A stretch of 64,000 nt of DNA from Pseudonocardia sp. SCN 73-27 (GCA_001725415.1 MEGH01000004.1:161964-225963), one strand, 5' to 3'; numbered from the stretch's first letter, positions 8,036 through 17,358 are shown. Translations and numbers: made by a program. The notes: generated by a model from the sequence alone, not told the origin.

Positions 8036-9670
8036 GTGCGTGTCTGGAACGGCGATCTCGGTTCGGAACACGACATGGTGGTCGTCGGAGCCGGCGCGAT
8101 CGGGCTCACCGCGGCCCTGGTGGCCGCCGACGCCGGCGCCCGCGTCGCCGTCCTCGAGAAGGCGCCCTACCTCGGCGGAACCTCCGCGGTGTCCGGCGGG
8201 ATGTTCTGGATCCCGATGAACACCCGGATGTCGGCGCTCGGGCTGGCCGACGACCGCGACGACGCGCTGCGCTACCTGCGCGCCGTCACCGCCGGCCGCA
8301 CCGCCGACGACGTGCTCGCCGCCCTCGTCGACCGCGGCCCCGAGATGCTCGACTTCCTCGAGCGCCGCGCCGGGCTCCTCATGGCGCCCATGGACAACTT
8401 CCCCGACTACCACCCCGAGTGGGACGGCGCCCACCCCGGCGGCCGCTCCCTCGACCCGGAGCTCTACGACATCCGGCAGATGGGCGAGCTGGCCGAGAGC
8501 CTGCGCCCCGACGCCCGGCTGCCGTTCACGATGCGCGAGTACGAGGAATGGCGCATCTTCACCCGCTTCCCGACCGACATGCTCGAACGCCGCGCCGCCG
8601 ACGGCCTCGTCGCCCGCGGCCGCGCCCTGGTCGCGCCGCTCGTCGCCGCCTGCGCCGACGCCGGCGTCACCCTGGTCACCGACTGCGGCGCCCAACGGCT
8701 CGTCGTCGAGAACGACGCGATCGCGGGCGTCCGCACCGCCGACGGCCGACGTATCGACGCCAAAGCCGTCGTCATCGCGTGCGGCGGGTTCGAGTGGTCC
8801 CCGGAGATGGTCGACAACTTCCTGTCCGGCCCGGTCCACGGCAGCTGCAGCCCGCCCCACAACACCGGCGACGGCATCCGCATGGCCGCCAAGGCCGGCG
8901 TCCGCCTCGGTTCCATGCGTGAGGCCTGGTGGGGGCCCATGGTCCTCGTCCCCGGCGACGAGACCGACGGCTCGCAGACCGGCACACTGCTGCGGTTCGA
9001 GCGCACCGGTCCGCACACCGTGATCGTCAACCGCAACGGGCAGCGGTTCGTCAACGAGGCGCACAACTACAACGACATGACGAAGGCGTTCCACCTGTTC
9101 GACCCGGGCGCCTACGACTTCGCCAACCTGCCCGCCTACCTGATCTTCGACGAGCAGCACCTGCGCGAGTACGGCTTCCTGTCCCACCGCGCCGGGCAGC
9201 CGACACCGTCGTGGATCCGCACCGCGCCCACCGTCGCCGAGCTCGCCGCCCTGCTGGAGATCGACCCGGCCGGGCTCACCGCGACCCTCGAACGCTTCAA
9301 CTCCAACGCGCGCAACGGGATCGACCCCGACTTCAACCGTGGCGCCAGCGCCTACGACCAGTACTGGGGTGACCAGCACGCCCCGCACCCGGCGCTCGGG
9401 CCGGTCGAGACGGCGCCGTTCTACGCCGTCGAGGTCGTCTCCGGGGTCATCGGCACCAAGGGCGGCATCGTCACCGACGGCACCGGCCGCGCCCTCGACG
9501 CCTTCGGCGACCCCGTCCCCGGCCTCTACGCCGCGGGCAACACCACCGCGCACCCGATGGGCCCCGGCTACCCCGGCGCCGGCGCCACCCTCGGCCCCGG
9601 CTCGACGATGGCCTACACCGCCGGTCTCGCGGCCGTCGAGCAGCTCGGGCTGCGCCCCGTCTCGACCTGA
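8036..9670 (+). CDS. KstD-like FAD-dependent dehydrogenase (3-ketosteroid delta1-dehydrogenase/fumarate reductase superfamily)
   Basis: 544 residues. N-terminal dinucleotide fold VVVGAGAIGLTAA with a Glu ending strand 2, followed by GGTSAVSGGMFWIP, the signature of KstD-type flavoproteins. C-terminal FAD segment LYAAGNTTAHPMG...YPGAGATLGPG is also typical. Expected reaction: introduction of a C=C next to a ketone in a cyclic substrate. GTG at 8036 chosen for AGGAGG 9 bases upstream; the open frame extends upstream but is not coding there. Own promoter at 7958. KstD assignment to steroid substrate is not proven; the wider family acts on many ring ketones. Confidence 0.88.
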   Translation: MRVWNGDLGSEHDMVVVGAGAIGLTAALVAADAGARVAVLEKAPYLGGTSAVSGGMFWIPMNTRMSALGLADDRDDALRYLRAVTAGRTADDVLAALVDRGPEMLDFLERRAGLLMAPMDNFPDYHPEWDGAHPGGRSLDPELYDIRQMGELAESLRPDARLPFTMREYEEWRIFTRFPTDMLERRAADGLVARGRALVAPLVAACADAGVTLVTDCGAQRLVVENDAIAGVRTADGRRIDAKAVVIACGGFEWSPEMVDNFLSGPVHGSCSPPHNTGDGIRMAAKAGVRLGSMREAWWGPMVLVPGDETDGSQTGTLLRFERTGPHTVIVNRNGQRFVNEAHNYNDMTKAFHLFDPGAYDFANLPAYLIFDEQHLREYGFLSHRAGQPTPSWIRTAPTVAELAALLEIDPAGLTATLERFNSNARNGIDPDFNRGASAYDQYWGDQHAPHPALGPVETAPFYAVEVVSGVIGTKGGIVTDGTGRALDAFGDPVPGLYAAGNTTAHPMGPGYPGAGATLGPGSTMAYTAGLAAVEQLGLRPVST

Positions 9671-9719
9671 CCCGACCTGTCTCGACCTGACTCAGCCCAC
9701 CACCACAGGAGGAGTTCGC

Positions 9720-10154
9720 ATGAGGTCCCAGTTCCAGCCGATCATGGGCGGTGTCGGCGGACGGTCCCGCATCGACGACAACGAATGGCACTACCTCGCC
9801 GACCCGGACGAGAACCCCGAGTTCTTCGAACACATGACCGAGCCGGTCCAGATCCAGTTCCTCGGCAAGAACTGGGACGAAGGCCCGTGGATCATGCCGA
9901 ACAAGTTCCCGCCGGGCGCCAAGGCCGACCGGCACGCGCACAACCACGCCACGATCTACTACATCACCAAGGGCTCGATGACGTTCAACGACGGATCGGG
10001 CTGGTACCACCCCGGTGACCTGCGCTGGATCGAGCCGTACAACGAGTACGGCCCCGAGGAGGCGGGCCCCGACGGCGTCGAGTTCCTGCTGGTCTCGGCC
10101 GGGCCGATCGACGTGCAGTGGGAGGGCGGCGACACCCACATCGTCAAGGGGTGA
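9720..10154 (+). CDS. Cupin-domain protein
   Basis: 144 residues, AGGAGG before the ATG. A central cupin motif 1 (PPGAKADRHAHNHATIYYITKGSM) has the His-rich HAHNH ligand pattern and the second motif follows (WYHPGDLRWIEP). Such small cupins bind Fe, Mn or Zn and act as isomerases, dioxygenases or sensors. Between the KstD-like and the OYE-type reductase genes, so probably part of the ring-degrading pathway. Exact reaction unknown. Confidence 0.82.
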   Translation: MRSQFQPIMGGVGGRSRIDDNEWHYLADPDENPEFFEHMTEPVQIQFLGKNWDEGPWIMPNKFPPGAKADRHAHNHATIYYITKGSMTFNDGSGWYHPGDLRWIEPYNEYGPEEAGPDGVEFLLVSAGPIDVQWEGGDTHIVKG

Positions 10155-10159
10155 GCGCC

Positions 10160-12100
10160 GTGCCCTTCCCACACCTGACCGCGCCGCTCGACGCCGGCCG
10201 GCTGCACCTGAAGAACCGCACCGTGTTCCCCGGCCACCAGACGCTGATGTCGCACGACGGCGTCGTCGGGGACACGATGTACCGCTACTACCTCGAGCGG
10301 GCCAAGGGCGGCGTCGGGGCGGTCGTCGTCGAGGGCGCGGCGGTGCACCCGTCGGCACCGAAGTTCCCGAACTACCTCTACGCCTACGACGAGGCGATCG
10401 TCCCCTCCCTCGACCGGCTCGCCGACGGCCTCCACGAGCATGACTGCAGAGCGATCGTGCAGCTCGCCCACAGCGGCTCGCGGATGCCGTCTCTCGACTC
10501 GCAACGCCCGCTGTGGGCGCCGTCGGACGTGCGATCGGCGATCTCGCCGGAGTTCCCGCATGCCATGACCGAGGCGGAGATCGCCGAGCTGCTCGACGGC
10601 TACCTCCTCGCCGCTCGCAACGTCGGCCGCTCGGGTGCCGACGGTGTGGAGTTCCACTCGGCGCACGAGTACCTGCCCGGACAGTTCCTGTCGCCGGTGA
10701 ACAACCTGCGCACCGACCGCTGGGGCGGCTCCCTCGACAACCGGATGCGGTTCCTCCTCGAGGGCCTCGCCCGGGTGCGCGAGGGGCTGGGCGACGACAA
10801 GGTCCTCGGCGTCCGCATCAACGGCAGCGACCTGCGCGACGACGGCATCCAGACCGACGAGTACGTCGAGATCGCGCGGCGGCTGGAGGCGAGCGGGCTC
10901 GTCGACTACATCTCGGTGAGCGCCGGGACGTCGGCGGCAAACCACCTCATCGTCCCGCCCATGGACGTCGAGCAGCGGGTGTTCACGCCCTATGCCGCGG
11001 CCATCAAGGCAGCGGTGACGTCGGTACCGGTGTTCGCCGTCGGCCGGCTCAAGCGGCCCGGGACCGCCGAGGCGCTGCTCGCGGCGGGGGAAGCCGACGT
11101 CGTCGCCGAGGCGCGGGCGTTCATCGCCGACCCCGAGTGGCTCAACAAGCTCGTGTCGGCCCCGGAGACGGTGCGCCCCTGCATCGCCTGCAACCAGGGC
11201 TGCTTCGGCAACCTCTACCTCAACCGGCGGCTGACCTGCTCGGTCAACCCGGCGGTCGGGCGCGAGGCCGAACTGGGCCTGGGCACCGTCCCGACGATCG
11301 CCGTCCGGCGACGCGTGGCCGTCGTCGGTGGTGGGCCGGGCGGGATGGAGGCGGCGATCACCGCCGCGTCCCGCGGGCACGACGTCACGCTGTTCGAGGC
11401 GACCGGCCGGCTCGGTGGGCAGGTCCTGCTCGCCACCGCCGTCCCGGCGCGCACCGAGCTGGGCGAGCTCGTCGACTTCCAGGTCGACGAACTCGAACGC
11501 CTCGGCGTCGACGTCCGGCTCGGCACCCGCGCCCACGCCGACGACCTCACCGGGTACGACGCCGTCGTCACCGCGACCGGGTCGACGCCGCGGCCGGCGG
11601 CATTCGGGGCGGCGCTCACCCCGGAGGAGGCGATCGGATCGACGGAGGACTGGTCGGGGCGCGACGTCGTGGTGATCGACGACGTCGGGCACTTCGCCGC
11701 GTACCTCCCGGCCGAGTCGATGGCCGACCGCGGGGCGCGCGTCGTCGTCGCCACGGCCAGGCTCACCGCGGGCACCGGGCTCGACTCGGCGACGATGATG
11801 ACGATGCACATGCGCCTGGCGCGTAAGGGCGTCGAGTTCCTCGTGCACGCCGCGCCGGTCTCGGCGTCCGCTGGGGTGGTGACGTTCCGCGACACGCTCT
11901 CGGGCGCGTCGCTGACCCGGCCCGCCGACGCGGTGGTCGCCGCCGTCGGCAACCGGGCAGCCGACGCCCTGGCCCACGAGCTGCGCGACCGCGCGGGATC
12001 CGACGAGGGACCCGACCTGCACCTGGTCGGCGACTGCGTCGCCCCGCGCACCATCACCGAGGCGATCCGCGAGGGCCGCCTGGTGGGCCGGGCTCTCTAG
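10160..12100 (+). CDS. OYE-type NADH:flavin oxidoreductase / 2,4-dienoyl-CoA reductase family (FMN, 4Fe-4S, FAD)
   Basis: About 646 residues. N-terminal TIM barrel binds FMN and contains GVEFHSAHEYLPGQFLSP with the catalytic-region His, and RTDRWGGSLDNR. A [4Fe-4S] motif follows (CIACNQGC then a Cys 11 residues on, TCSVNP), then an FAD/NAD domain (VAVVGGGPGGMEAA). Architecture matches FadH/trimethylamine dehydrogenase-type enzymes that reduce conjugated enones or dienoyl-CoAs. GTG at 10160 has AAGGGG well placed; GTG at 10151 (overlapping the cupin stop) is the alternative. Last gene of the rightward block; palindrome copy 2 follows at once. Confidence 0.9.
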   Translation: MPFPHLTAPLDAGRLHLKNRTVFPGHQTLMSHDGVVGDTMYRYYLERAKGGVGAVVVEGAAVHPSAPKFPNYLYAYDEAIVPSLDRLADGLHEHDCRAIVQLAHSGSRMPSLDSQRPLWAPSDVRSAISPEFPHAMTEAEIAELLDGYLLAARNVGRSGADGVEFHSAHEYLPGQFLSPVNNLRTDRWGGSLDNRMRFLLEGLARVREGLGDDKVLGVRINGSDLRDDGIQTDEYVEIARRLEASGLVDYISVSAGTSAANHLIVPPMDVEQRVFTPYAAAIKAAVTSVPVFAVGRLKRPGTAEALLAAGEADVVAEARAFIADPEWLNKLVSAPETVRPCIACNQGCFGNLYLNRRLTCSVNPAVGREAELGLGTVPTIAVRRRVAVVGGGPGGMEAAITAASRGHDVTLFEATGRLGGQVLLATAVPARTELGELVDFQVDELERLGVDVRLGTRAHADDLTGYDAVVTATGSTPRPAAFGAALTPEEAIGSTEDWSGRDVVVIDDVGHFAAYLPAESMADRGARVVVATARLTAGTGLDSATMMTMHMRLARKGVEFLVHAAPVSASAGVVTFRDTLSGASLTRPADAVVAAVGNRAADALAHELRDRAGSDEGPDLHLVGDCVAPRTITEAIREGRLVGRAL

Positions 12101-12146
12101 CTCGTGAGTGGCATTACTGGCCATGGCCAGTAATGCCACTCACGAG
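12101..12146. repeat. Dispersed palindrome, copy 2 (GTGAGTGG type)
   Basis: A perfect 46-base palindrome, arms CTCGTGAGTGGCATTACTGG plus CCA, centre CCATGG. It begins the base after the TAG of the OYE-type gene and ends 19 bases before the convergent dehydrogenase's stop. Placement fits a bidirectional terminator without T-run, but it belongs to the same sequence family as four other copies. Confidence 0.92.
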
Positions 12147-12165
12147 CGCCGGGACGGCGCGCAAG

Positions 12166-13167
12166 TCACACGGTGACGAAGACCTTGACGACGTCCGCGG
12201 CCCCGGTGACGGCGTGGTCGAAGGCGGCGGCGACGTCGTCCAGCGGGTAGGTGCGGCTCACGAAGCGCGCCGCCGACTCCTTCTGCGTGCCCACCACCGC
12301 GAGGGCCTCGGGGAACAGGCCCGCACGGGCGCCGACGATCGTCACGCCCTGGAACAGCACCTTCGGTACGGGGACGACGATGTCGTGAGCCGCGACGCCC
12401 ACGACGACGAGGCGGCCGCCGTTGCCGACCGCGCCCAACGCCGAGTCGAGGCCCGGGCGGGTGCCGGAGGCCTCGAAGGCGACGTCGGCGCCCTCGCCGG
12501 CCGACCAGTCCGCAACGGCGTCGGGCTCGGCGAGCGGGTCGACGACGCGGGTGGCGCCCAGCTCGGCGGCCAGTGCGCGGCGGGCGGGGACGGGGTCGCT
12601 GACGAGGATGTCGTGTCCGGCCGCGGCGGCGCAGACGGTGATCGCCAGGCCGATCGGGCCGGCGCCGACGATCGCGAGCCGCTCGTCGCCACGCAGCTCT
12701 GCGCGGGCGACGGCCATCGCCGCGATGGAGAACGGCTCGACGAGCGCGGCCTCGGTCGGGGTCAGGTCGGGGGCGCCGAAGAGCTGGCCGACGGGCGCGA
12801 CGACCTGGTCGGCCAGCCCGCCCGGCAGGGCGACGCCGAGCGCGCGGAACGACGTGCAGGCAGGCCACGCGCCGCGGCTGCAGGGCCGGCACCTCCCACA
12901 GGGGATGGCGGGGTCGATGGTGACGGTGTCGCCGACCTGCAGCGGGCCGTCGTAGCCGCGGGGGAGCGCGGCGAGGGTGCCGCCGACCTCGTGGCCCTGC
13001 CGCAGCGGGAACCCGGTGTCGTGGCGTTCGCCGAGGTACATGTGCAGGTCGGTCCCGCAGAGCCCGACGGTGCCGACGTCGACGACGGCGTCACCGGGAC
13101 CCGGGTCGGGGTCGGCGACGGTCTCGACGCGGATGTCGCTGGGTCCGGTGGTGACGGCGGCGCGCAC
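12166..13167 (-). CDS. Zinc-dependent alcohol dehydrogenase (MDR superfamily)
   Basis: 333 residues. Catalytic zinc ligands in VGLCGTDLH and GHE, structural zinc cluster CGRCRPCSRGAWPAC, then Rossmann motif VGAGPIGLA. Resembles sorbitol/threonine dehydrogenase-type enzymes. GTG start with AGGAG upstream, 3 bases after the stop of the TIM-barrel gene. Third gene in a leftward operon. Confidence 0.9.
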   Translation of the reverse strand: MRAAVTTGPSDIRVETVADPDPGPGDAVVDVGTVGLCGTDLHMYLGERHDTGFPLRQGHEVGGTLAALPRGYDGPLQVGDTVTIDPAIPCGRCRPCSRGAWPACTSFRALGVALPGGLADQVVAPVGQLFGAPDLTPTEAALVEPFSIAAMAVARAELRGDERLAIVGAGPIGLAITVCAAAAGHDILVSDPVPARRALAAELGATRVVDPLAEPDAVADWSAGEGADVAFEASGTRPGLDSALGAVGNGGRLVVVGVAAHDIVVPVPKVLFQGVTIVGARAGLFPEALAVVGTQKESAARFVSRTYPLDDVAAAFDHAVTGAADVVKVFVTV

Positions 13168-13170
13168 GGT

Positions 13171-13980
13171 CTACTCCTGTCCGGGTTTCTGCGAGAGCAC
13201 GGCGCGGGTCGACTGCATGAGGTGACGGGCGCGTGCGACGGGGTCGTGCGAAGCGGCGAGCCGGTCGGACTGCACCTCGACGCTGACGGGCAGCCCGTCG
13301 GGGAGGGCGGTGACCAGGTCGTGCAGCGGGAGGTCGCCCTCGCCGGGTGCGAGCCGGTGGTGGCGGGCCTCGTCGACGACGCCGTCGAGGTCGGCGGGGT
13401 CGGCGGCGGGCCCGTCGCAGATCTGCCAGTAGCCGATCCGGTCCGGCGCGGTGGCGACGACCGCCGCGACGTCGGCGGGGGTCTCGCCGCTGCGCCGCAG
13501 GTGCAGGGCGTCGACGAGGACGGCCGCGTCGCCCGGTTCGGCGCCGATCTCGTCGAGGGTGGCGACGGCGTCGGCGAGGGTGGGGATGCGGGTGAACCGC
13601 ATGAACTCCAGCCCGATCCGGGTGGGGCCGCCGTGGGCGGCCTCGACCAGGGTCGCGAGCTCGGCACGGGTGTCGGCGGGATCGGGATGGCTGCTCACGG
13701 TGAGCAGGAACCTGGCGCCGAGGACGACGGCGAGGTCGAGCAGGCGCAGCGCCTCGTCGATGCCGCGGTCGGGGCCGAGGCGCACGACCTCCAGGTCGAG
13801 CAGGGCGAGGCCGTGGTCGTCGGCGCGGCGGCGCAGGGCGACCGCGGCCGCGGGGCAGGTGTCGGCGTCGAGGCGCAGCCCGGCGGCGTCGTAGCCCGCG
13901 GCCGCGGCGGCGTCGAGGGTCGCCTCGGGGCCGGCGTCGAGGACGGTCCCGGCGGCGAGGGAGAGCAACGGGGCGCTCAT
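13171..13980 (-). CDS. Sugar phosphate isomerase/epimerase-like TIM-barrel protein
   Basis: 269 residues, AP-endonuclease-2/xylose-isomerase-like fold. Seen: repeated beta-alpha units, IGLEFMRF with a metal-type Glu, LVDALHLRR and YWQICDGP, which match the conserved acidic/His metal positions of the family (IolE, hydroxypyruvate isomerase relatives). Neighbouring dehydrogenase and PanE-like reductase suggest small polyol or hydroxyacid metabolism. Precise reaction not identifiable. Confidence 0.75.
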   Translation of the reverse strand: MSAPLLSLAAGTVLDAGPEATLDAAAAAGYDAAGLRLDADTCPAAAVALRRRADDHGLALLDLEVVRLGPDRGIDEALRLLDLAVVLGARFLLTVSSHPDPADTRAELATLVEAAHGGPTRIGLEFMRFTRIPTLADAVATLDEIGAEPGDAAVLVDALHLRRSGETPADVAAVVATAPDRIGYWQICDGPAADPADLDGVVDEARHHRLAPGEGDLPLHDLVTALPDGLPVSVEVQSDRLAASHDPVARARHLMQSTRAVLSQKPGQE

Positions 13981-14017
13981 GTGTAGTCGCTAGAGGTGAG
14001 ACGACGGGTGCTCGGGG

Positions 14018-14962
14018 TCACCGGACACCCGCGAGCGCGAGGAGCCCCAGGACGGTGGTGTGCACGGGCACCGGGACGCCGTGCGCCTCGGCGAGCCGGG
14101 CGACGGCGGCGGCCATGCCGGACAGCTCGGTGCGGCGGCCGTTGCGGACGTCGGTGCACATCGACGTGTAGTGCTCGCCGGTGCCGGCCCAGACGGAGCG
14201 GGCGTGGTCGAGCGCGGCGTGGAGGTCGAGCTCCACGCCCTCGGCGTGGGCGACGGCGACGACCTCGGCAACCATGCGTTCGGCCAGGTCACGGCCCTCG
14301 GGGCTGTTCCACACGGTCGCGACGGTGACGCGGGGGACGGAGCTGAGCGGGCTCATCGACGCCAGCGCCAGCTTGTTCCAGATCAGGGTGTCGACCTGAG
14401 GGGCGGCCTCCGCGCCCAGGCCGGCCGCCTGCAGCGCGGCGGCCACGTCGGCGCCTCGTTCCAGGGAGGCGCGGCCCCGGCCCATCCGGCCGAGGTCGGT
14501 GCGGGAGTCGCCGGCGGCCGTCGACACCGAGACCGTGATGCGGCCGGGCTCGGCGAGCGCCGCGCCGACCGTCGTGGTGCCGACGAGCGTGCGTTCCTCG
14601 CCGAACACGTCGGCGACCAGCGCGTCGGTGCCCAGGCCGTTCTGCAGCGGGACCGCGACGCCGTCGGGGGCGAGGACGTGGCCGGCCGACGCGGCGGCCT
14701 CGCCCAGGTCGTAGGACTTGGTGAGCAGCAGCAGGACGTCGAGCGAGCCCGGGGCGACGTCGGTGGTGCGGGCGGCGACGGGGACGTCGACCTTCCACGG
14801 CTCGCCGCCGGGTGGGTCGACCTGCAACGGCCCGGCCGCGAGGGCCTGGACGTGGGCGCTCCCGCGGCCGACCAGCACCACGTCCGCGCCCGCGCGGGCC
14901 AGATGGGCGGCGTAGGCCGACCCCACCCCGCCTGCTCCCAGTACACCGATGCGTCCCGTCAT
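14018..14962 (-). CDS. Ketopantoate reductase (PanE/ApbA) family protein
   Basis: 314 residues. N-terminal NADP fold VLGAGGVGSAYAAHLARAG, LLLTKSYD with the family's catalytic Lys, PLQNGLG, then the C-terminal helical domain with IWNKLALAS. Family reduces 2-dehydropantoate, but catabolic operons often carry paralogs acting on other 2-oxoacids; the operon context makes a catabolic paralog more likely than the biosynthetic panE. First gene of the leftward three-gene operon. Confidence 0.8.
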   Translation of the reverse strand: MTGRIGVLGAGGVGSAYAAHLARAGADVVLVGRGSAHVQALAAGPLQVDPPGGEPWKVDVPVAARTTDVAPGSLDVLLLLTKSYDLGEAAASAGHVLAPDGVAVPLQNGLGTDALVADVFGEERTLVGTTTVGAALAEPGRITVSVSTAAGDSRTDLGRMGRGRASLERGADVAAALQAAGLGAEAAPQVDTLIWNKLALASMSPLSSVPRVTVATVWNSPEGRDLAERMVAEVVAVAHAEGVELDLHAALDHARSVWAGTGEHYTSMCTDVRNGRRTELSGMAAAVARLAEAHGVPVPVHTTVLGLLALAGVR

Positions 14963-15155
14963 CGCGACACCCTTCCCGTCGGTCGTGTCCGCACGACCGG
15001 TCGCCGTGGGCTCCGGGAATCCGGGTCCGCCCAGCCGGAAACTCTGACCATAAAAGCGTCACTAGAACCCTAGCGCCGCACCTGCGGGCCGGGCTAGCCT
15101 CCTTCTCAGGCGACGCCGCCCAGGCCGGAGGTGGCGTCCCGGACCGGAGGAAGCG
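14963..15155. promoter_or_regulatory. Divergent promoter region
   Basis: 193 bases between the leftward PanE-like operon and the rightward aldolase. An AT-richer patch at 15038-15075 (CTCTGACCATAAAAG, ACTAGAACCCTAG) stands out and contains a small inverted repeat CTAGaacCCTAG. Probably holds both promoters; no clear consensus pair. Confidence 0.4.
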
Positions 15156-15929
15156 ATGAGTCTCACCGAGAGCGAGAAGGCGCCGACCACCGCGACGGGC
15201 GCGCACGCCGTCGTCAGCGAGAGCGACCCGAGGTTCCAGATCGCCGCGTCGCGCCGCATCCTCCACCGCGAGGGGCTGGACAGTCAGGTCGGCGGGCACG
15301 TGAGCCTGCGGGTGCCCGGCGAGGAGGCCTTCCTGGTCACGCCCTTCCAGTACTTCGACGAGACCCTTCCCGAGCACGTCAGCAAGGTCGGGTTCGACCT
15401 GAAGGTCATCGAGCCGGGCACGCTGCCCGCCTCGCCCGGCATCAACTTCCACGCGTCGATCTACCTGGCCCGCCCGGACGTCAACTGCGTGATCCACACC
15501 CACGCGAAGAACATGTCGGTGCTGAGCACCACGGGTGAGCCCTTCGGCATGTACTACGACTACGCCTCGCTGCTGCTCGACGAGGTCGTGCCGTGGACCG
15601 ACGACCCGAACCTCGTCCCGTCCGAGGAGGGCGACCTCATGGTCGCGCAGCTCGGCGGGAAGAAGGCGCTGCTGATGGGCCACCACGGCTCGCTGCACGT
15701 GGGCGACACGCTGGAGCGCGTCACCATGGAGGCGCTGATCATGGAGATGTGCGCCGGCTACCAGCTGGCGGCCATGGCGGTCAACGGCAAGCAGCTCGAC
15801 CGTCAGATCGCCGAGAGCTACCGCGGCGCGTACCTCAAGAACGAGTTCCGCGAGCAGATGTGGATCGCGAACTACCGCCGTCTCCTGCGTAGCGACCCGG
15901 ACCTCTTCGCCACGCTGAAGCAGGACTGA
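15156..15929 (+). CDS. Class II aldolase/adducin family protein
   Basis: 257 residues. Zinc site HTHAKN near residue 112 and a further His in MGHHGSLHVG; GGHVSLR near the N-terminus fits the phosphate/substrate loop of fuculose-aldolase-type proteins. ATG with GGAGGAAG close upstream. Reaction may be aldol cleavage or decarboxylation of a hydroxyacid. Followed by an FMN alpha-hydroxyacid dehydrogenase, fitting sequential handling of a small hydroxyacid. Confidence 0.85.
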   Translation: MSLTESEKAPTTATGAHAVVSESDPRFQIAASRRILHREGLDSQVGGHVSLRVPGEEAFLVTPFQYFDETLPEHVSKVGFDLKVIEPGTLPASPGINFHASIYLARPDVNCVIHTHAKNMSVLSTTGEPFGMYYDYASLLLDEVVPWTDDPNLVPSEEGDLMVAQLGGKKALLMGHHGSLHVGDTLERVTMEALIMEMCAGYQLAAMAVNGKQLDRQIAESYRGAYLKNEFREQMWIANYRRLLRSDPDLFATLKQD

Positions 15930-16046
15930 CAACCGAGCGTCGTCGGTCGGGTCACGACGGTCACGACGCTCCCGGGGACCGCACGCGGGTTCCCTGCGGG
16001 GGCGGCGTGGCCGTCGTGGCGTGCCCGCGACCGGGGAGGAACGGAC

Positions 16047-17324
16047 GTGGCAGGAGACGGACGCGGAACCCGGCGTGCAGGGGGCCTGCGGGCTCGCCGC
16101 GCCGCCGCCGCGATCACGGTGGCGGACCTGCGTGTCGCGGCGCGCAAGCGGTTGCCGCGCATGGTCTTCGACTTCGTCGACGGTGGCGCCGAGGACGAGC
16201 TGACCGTCACCGAGAACGAGGCGGCGTTCGACCGCGTGGCCTTCCGGCCGCGGGTGCTCGTCGATGTCGCCGAGCGGCCGCAAGCGGTCACCGTGCTCGG
16301 CAGGCGCCTGGAGATGCCGGTCATCCTCGGCCCGACCGGGCTGATGCGGATGGTCGGGCACGAGGGCGAGCTGGCCTCCGCGGCCGCGGCGCACGCGTTC
16401 GGCACGGTGTCGGTGACCAGCTCCGGGTCGAGCGTGTCGATCGAGGACGTGGCCGCCTCGGTGGACTCGCCGCAGTGGTTCCAGCTCTACCCGTGGGGCG
16501 ACCGCTCCACCGTCGAGAACATCATCGCCCGCGCGCGCGACCTCGGGTTCGGGGCGATGGTCGTGACCGTCGACGTGCCGGTCGTCGGCGCCCGGGAGAA
16601 GGACCTGCGCAACGGGCTCACCGTTCCGCCGCAGGTCAACCCACGTACGGGCTGGGACCTGGCGCGCCATCCGGGCTGGCTCGCCGGCCTGCTGAGCCAT
16701 CCGAGGCCGACCTTCGCGAACTTCACCGGGCTCATGACCGAGGCCAAGGGCACCGCGGGCCTGGCCGTCTACACCAACGGGCTGCTCAACCCGGCCCACA
16801 CGTGGCGCGACCTCGAGTGGATGATCGAGCGCTGGGGCGGGCCGGTCGTGCTCAAGGGCGTCATGACCGGTGAGGACGCCAAGCGTGCCGTCGACGTCGG
16901 CTGCCAGGCCATCGCCGTGTCGAACCACGGCGGGAGGCAGGCCGACTCGGTCCCGGCGGCACTCGACGTGCTGCCCGAGATCGTCGACGCCGTGCCCGCG
17001 GACATCGACGTGCTCCTCGACGGCGGCGTCCGTCGCGGCGGGGACGTCGTGAAGGCGCTCGCGCTGGGCGCCAGGGCCTGTCTCGTCGGCAGGCCGTGGG
17101 TCTACGGGCTCGCCGCGGGCGGAACCGCGGGCGTGGAGCGGATGCTCGCGATCCTGCGCGACGAGATCGACCGGACGCTCGCACTCGTCGGACGGCCGGG
17201 CGTCGGGGCGCTCGACCGGTCCGCCGTGGGTCCGTGGCCGCGTGCCGCCGCGGCCGTTCGCGACCCGTTCGCGGACGACGTCCCGGCACCGTCTCCGAAT
17301 CGTGAGCAACGCAAACGTCGTTAG
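16047..17324 (+). CDS. FMN-dependent alpha-hydroxy acid dehydrogenase
   Basis: 425 residues. DFVDGGAEDE N-terminal, GPTGLMRM FMN loop, YPWGDR, VLKGV, SNHGGRQ with catalytic His and Arg, and LDGGVRRGGDVVKAL. This is the lactate/mandelate dehydrogenase-glycolate oxidase family. GTG at 16047 with GGGGAGGA upstream; the first ~25 residues are Arg-rich and not part of the domain. Likely oxidises an alpha-hydroxyacid to a ketoacid. Confidence 0.9.
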   Translation: MAGDGRGTRRAGGLRARRAAAAITVADLRVAARKRLPRMVFDFVDGGAEDELTVTENEAAFDRVAFRPRVLVDVAERPQAVTVLGRRLEMPVILGPTGLMRMVGHEGELASAAAAHAFGTVSVTSSGSSVSIEDVAASVDSPQWFQLYPWGDRSTVENIIARARDLGFGAMVVTVDVPVVGAREKDLRNGLTVPPQVNPRTGWDLARHPGWLAGLLSHPRPTFANFTGLMTEAKGTAGLAVYTNGLLNPAHTWRDLEWMIERWGGPVVLKGVMTGEDAKRAVDVGCQAIAVSNHGGRQADSVPAALDVLPEIVDAVPADIDVLLDGGVRRGGDVVKALALGARACLVGRPWVYGLAAGGTAGVERMLAILRDEIDRTLALVGRPGVGALDRSAVGPWPRAAAAVRDPFADDVPAPSPNREQRKRR

Positions 17325-17328
17325 CTTC

Positions 17329-17358
17329 TTGACGACGCTTATTTGTGACCCCTACATT
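17329..17358 (+). promoter_or_regulatory. Promoter of the ABC importer operon
   Basis: TTGACG (17329-17334), 18-base spacer, TACATT (17353-17358), 58 bases before the binding-protein start. The segment is visibly AT-richer than its surroundings. Confidence 0.6.

Noticed and set aside
14289-17309. Very long leftward open frame (1006 codons) opposite aldolase and FMN dehydrogenase
   Set aside because: Composition-driven shadow in GC-rich DNA; no domain, real genes with motifs on the other frames.
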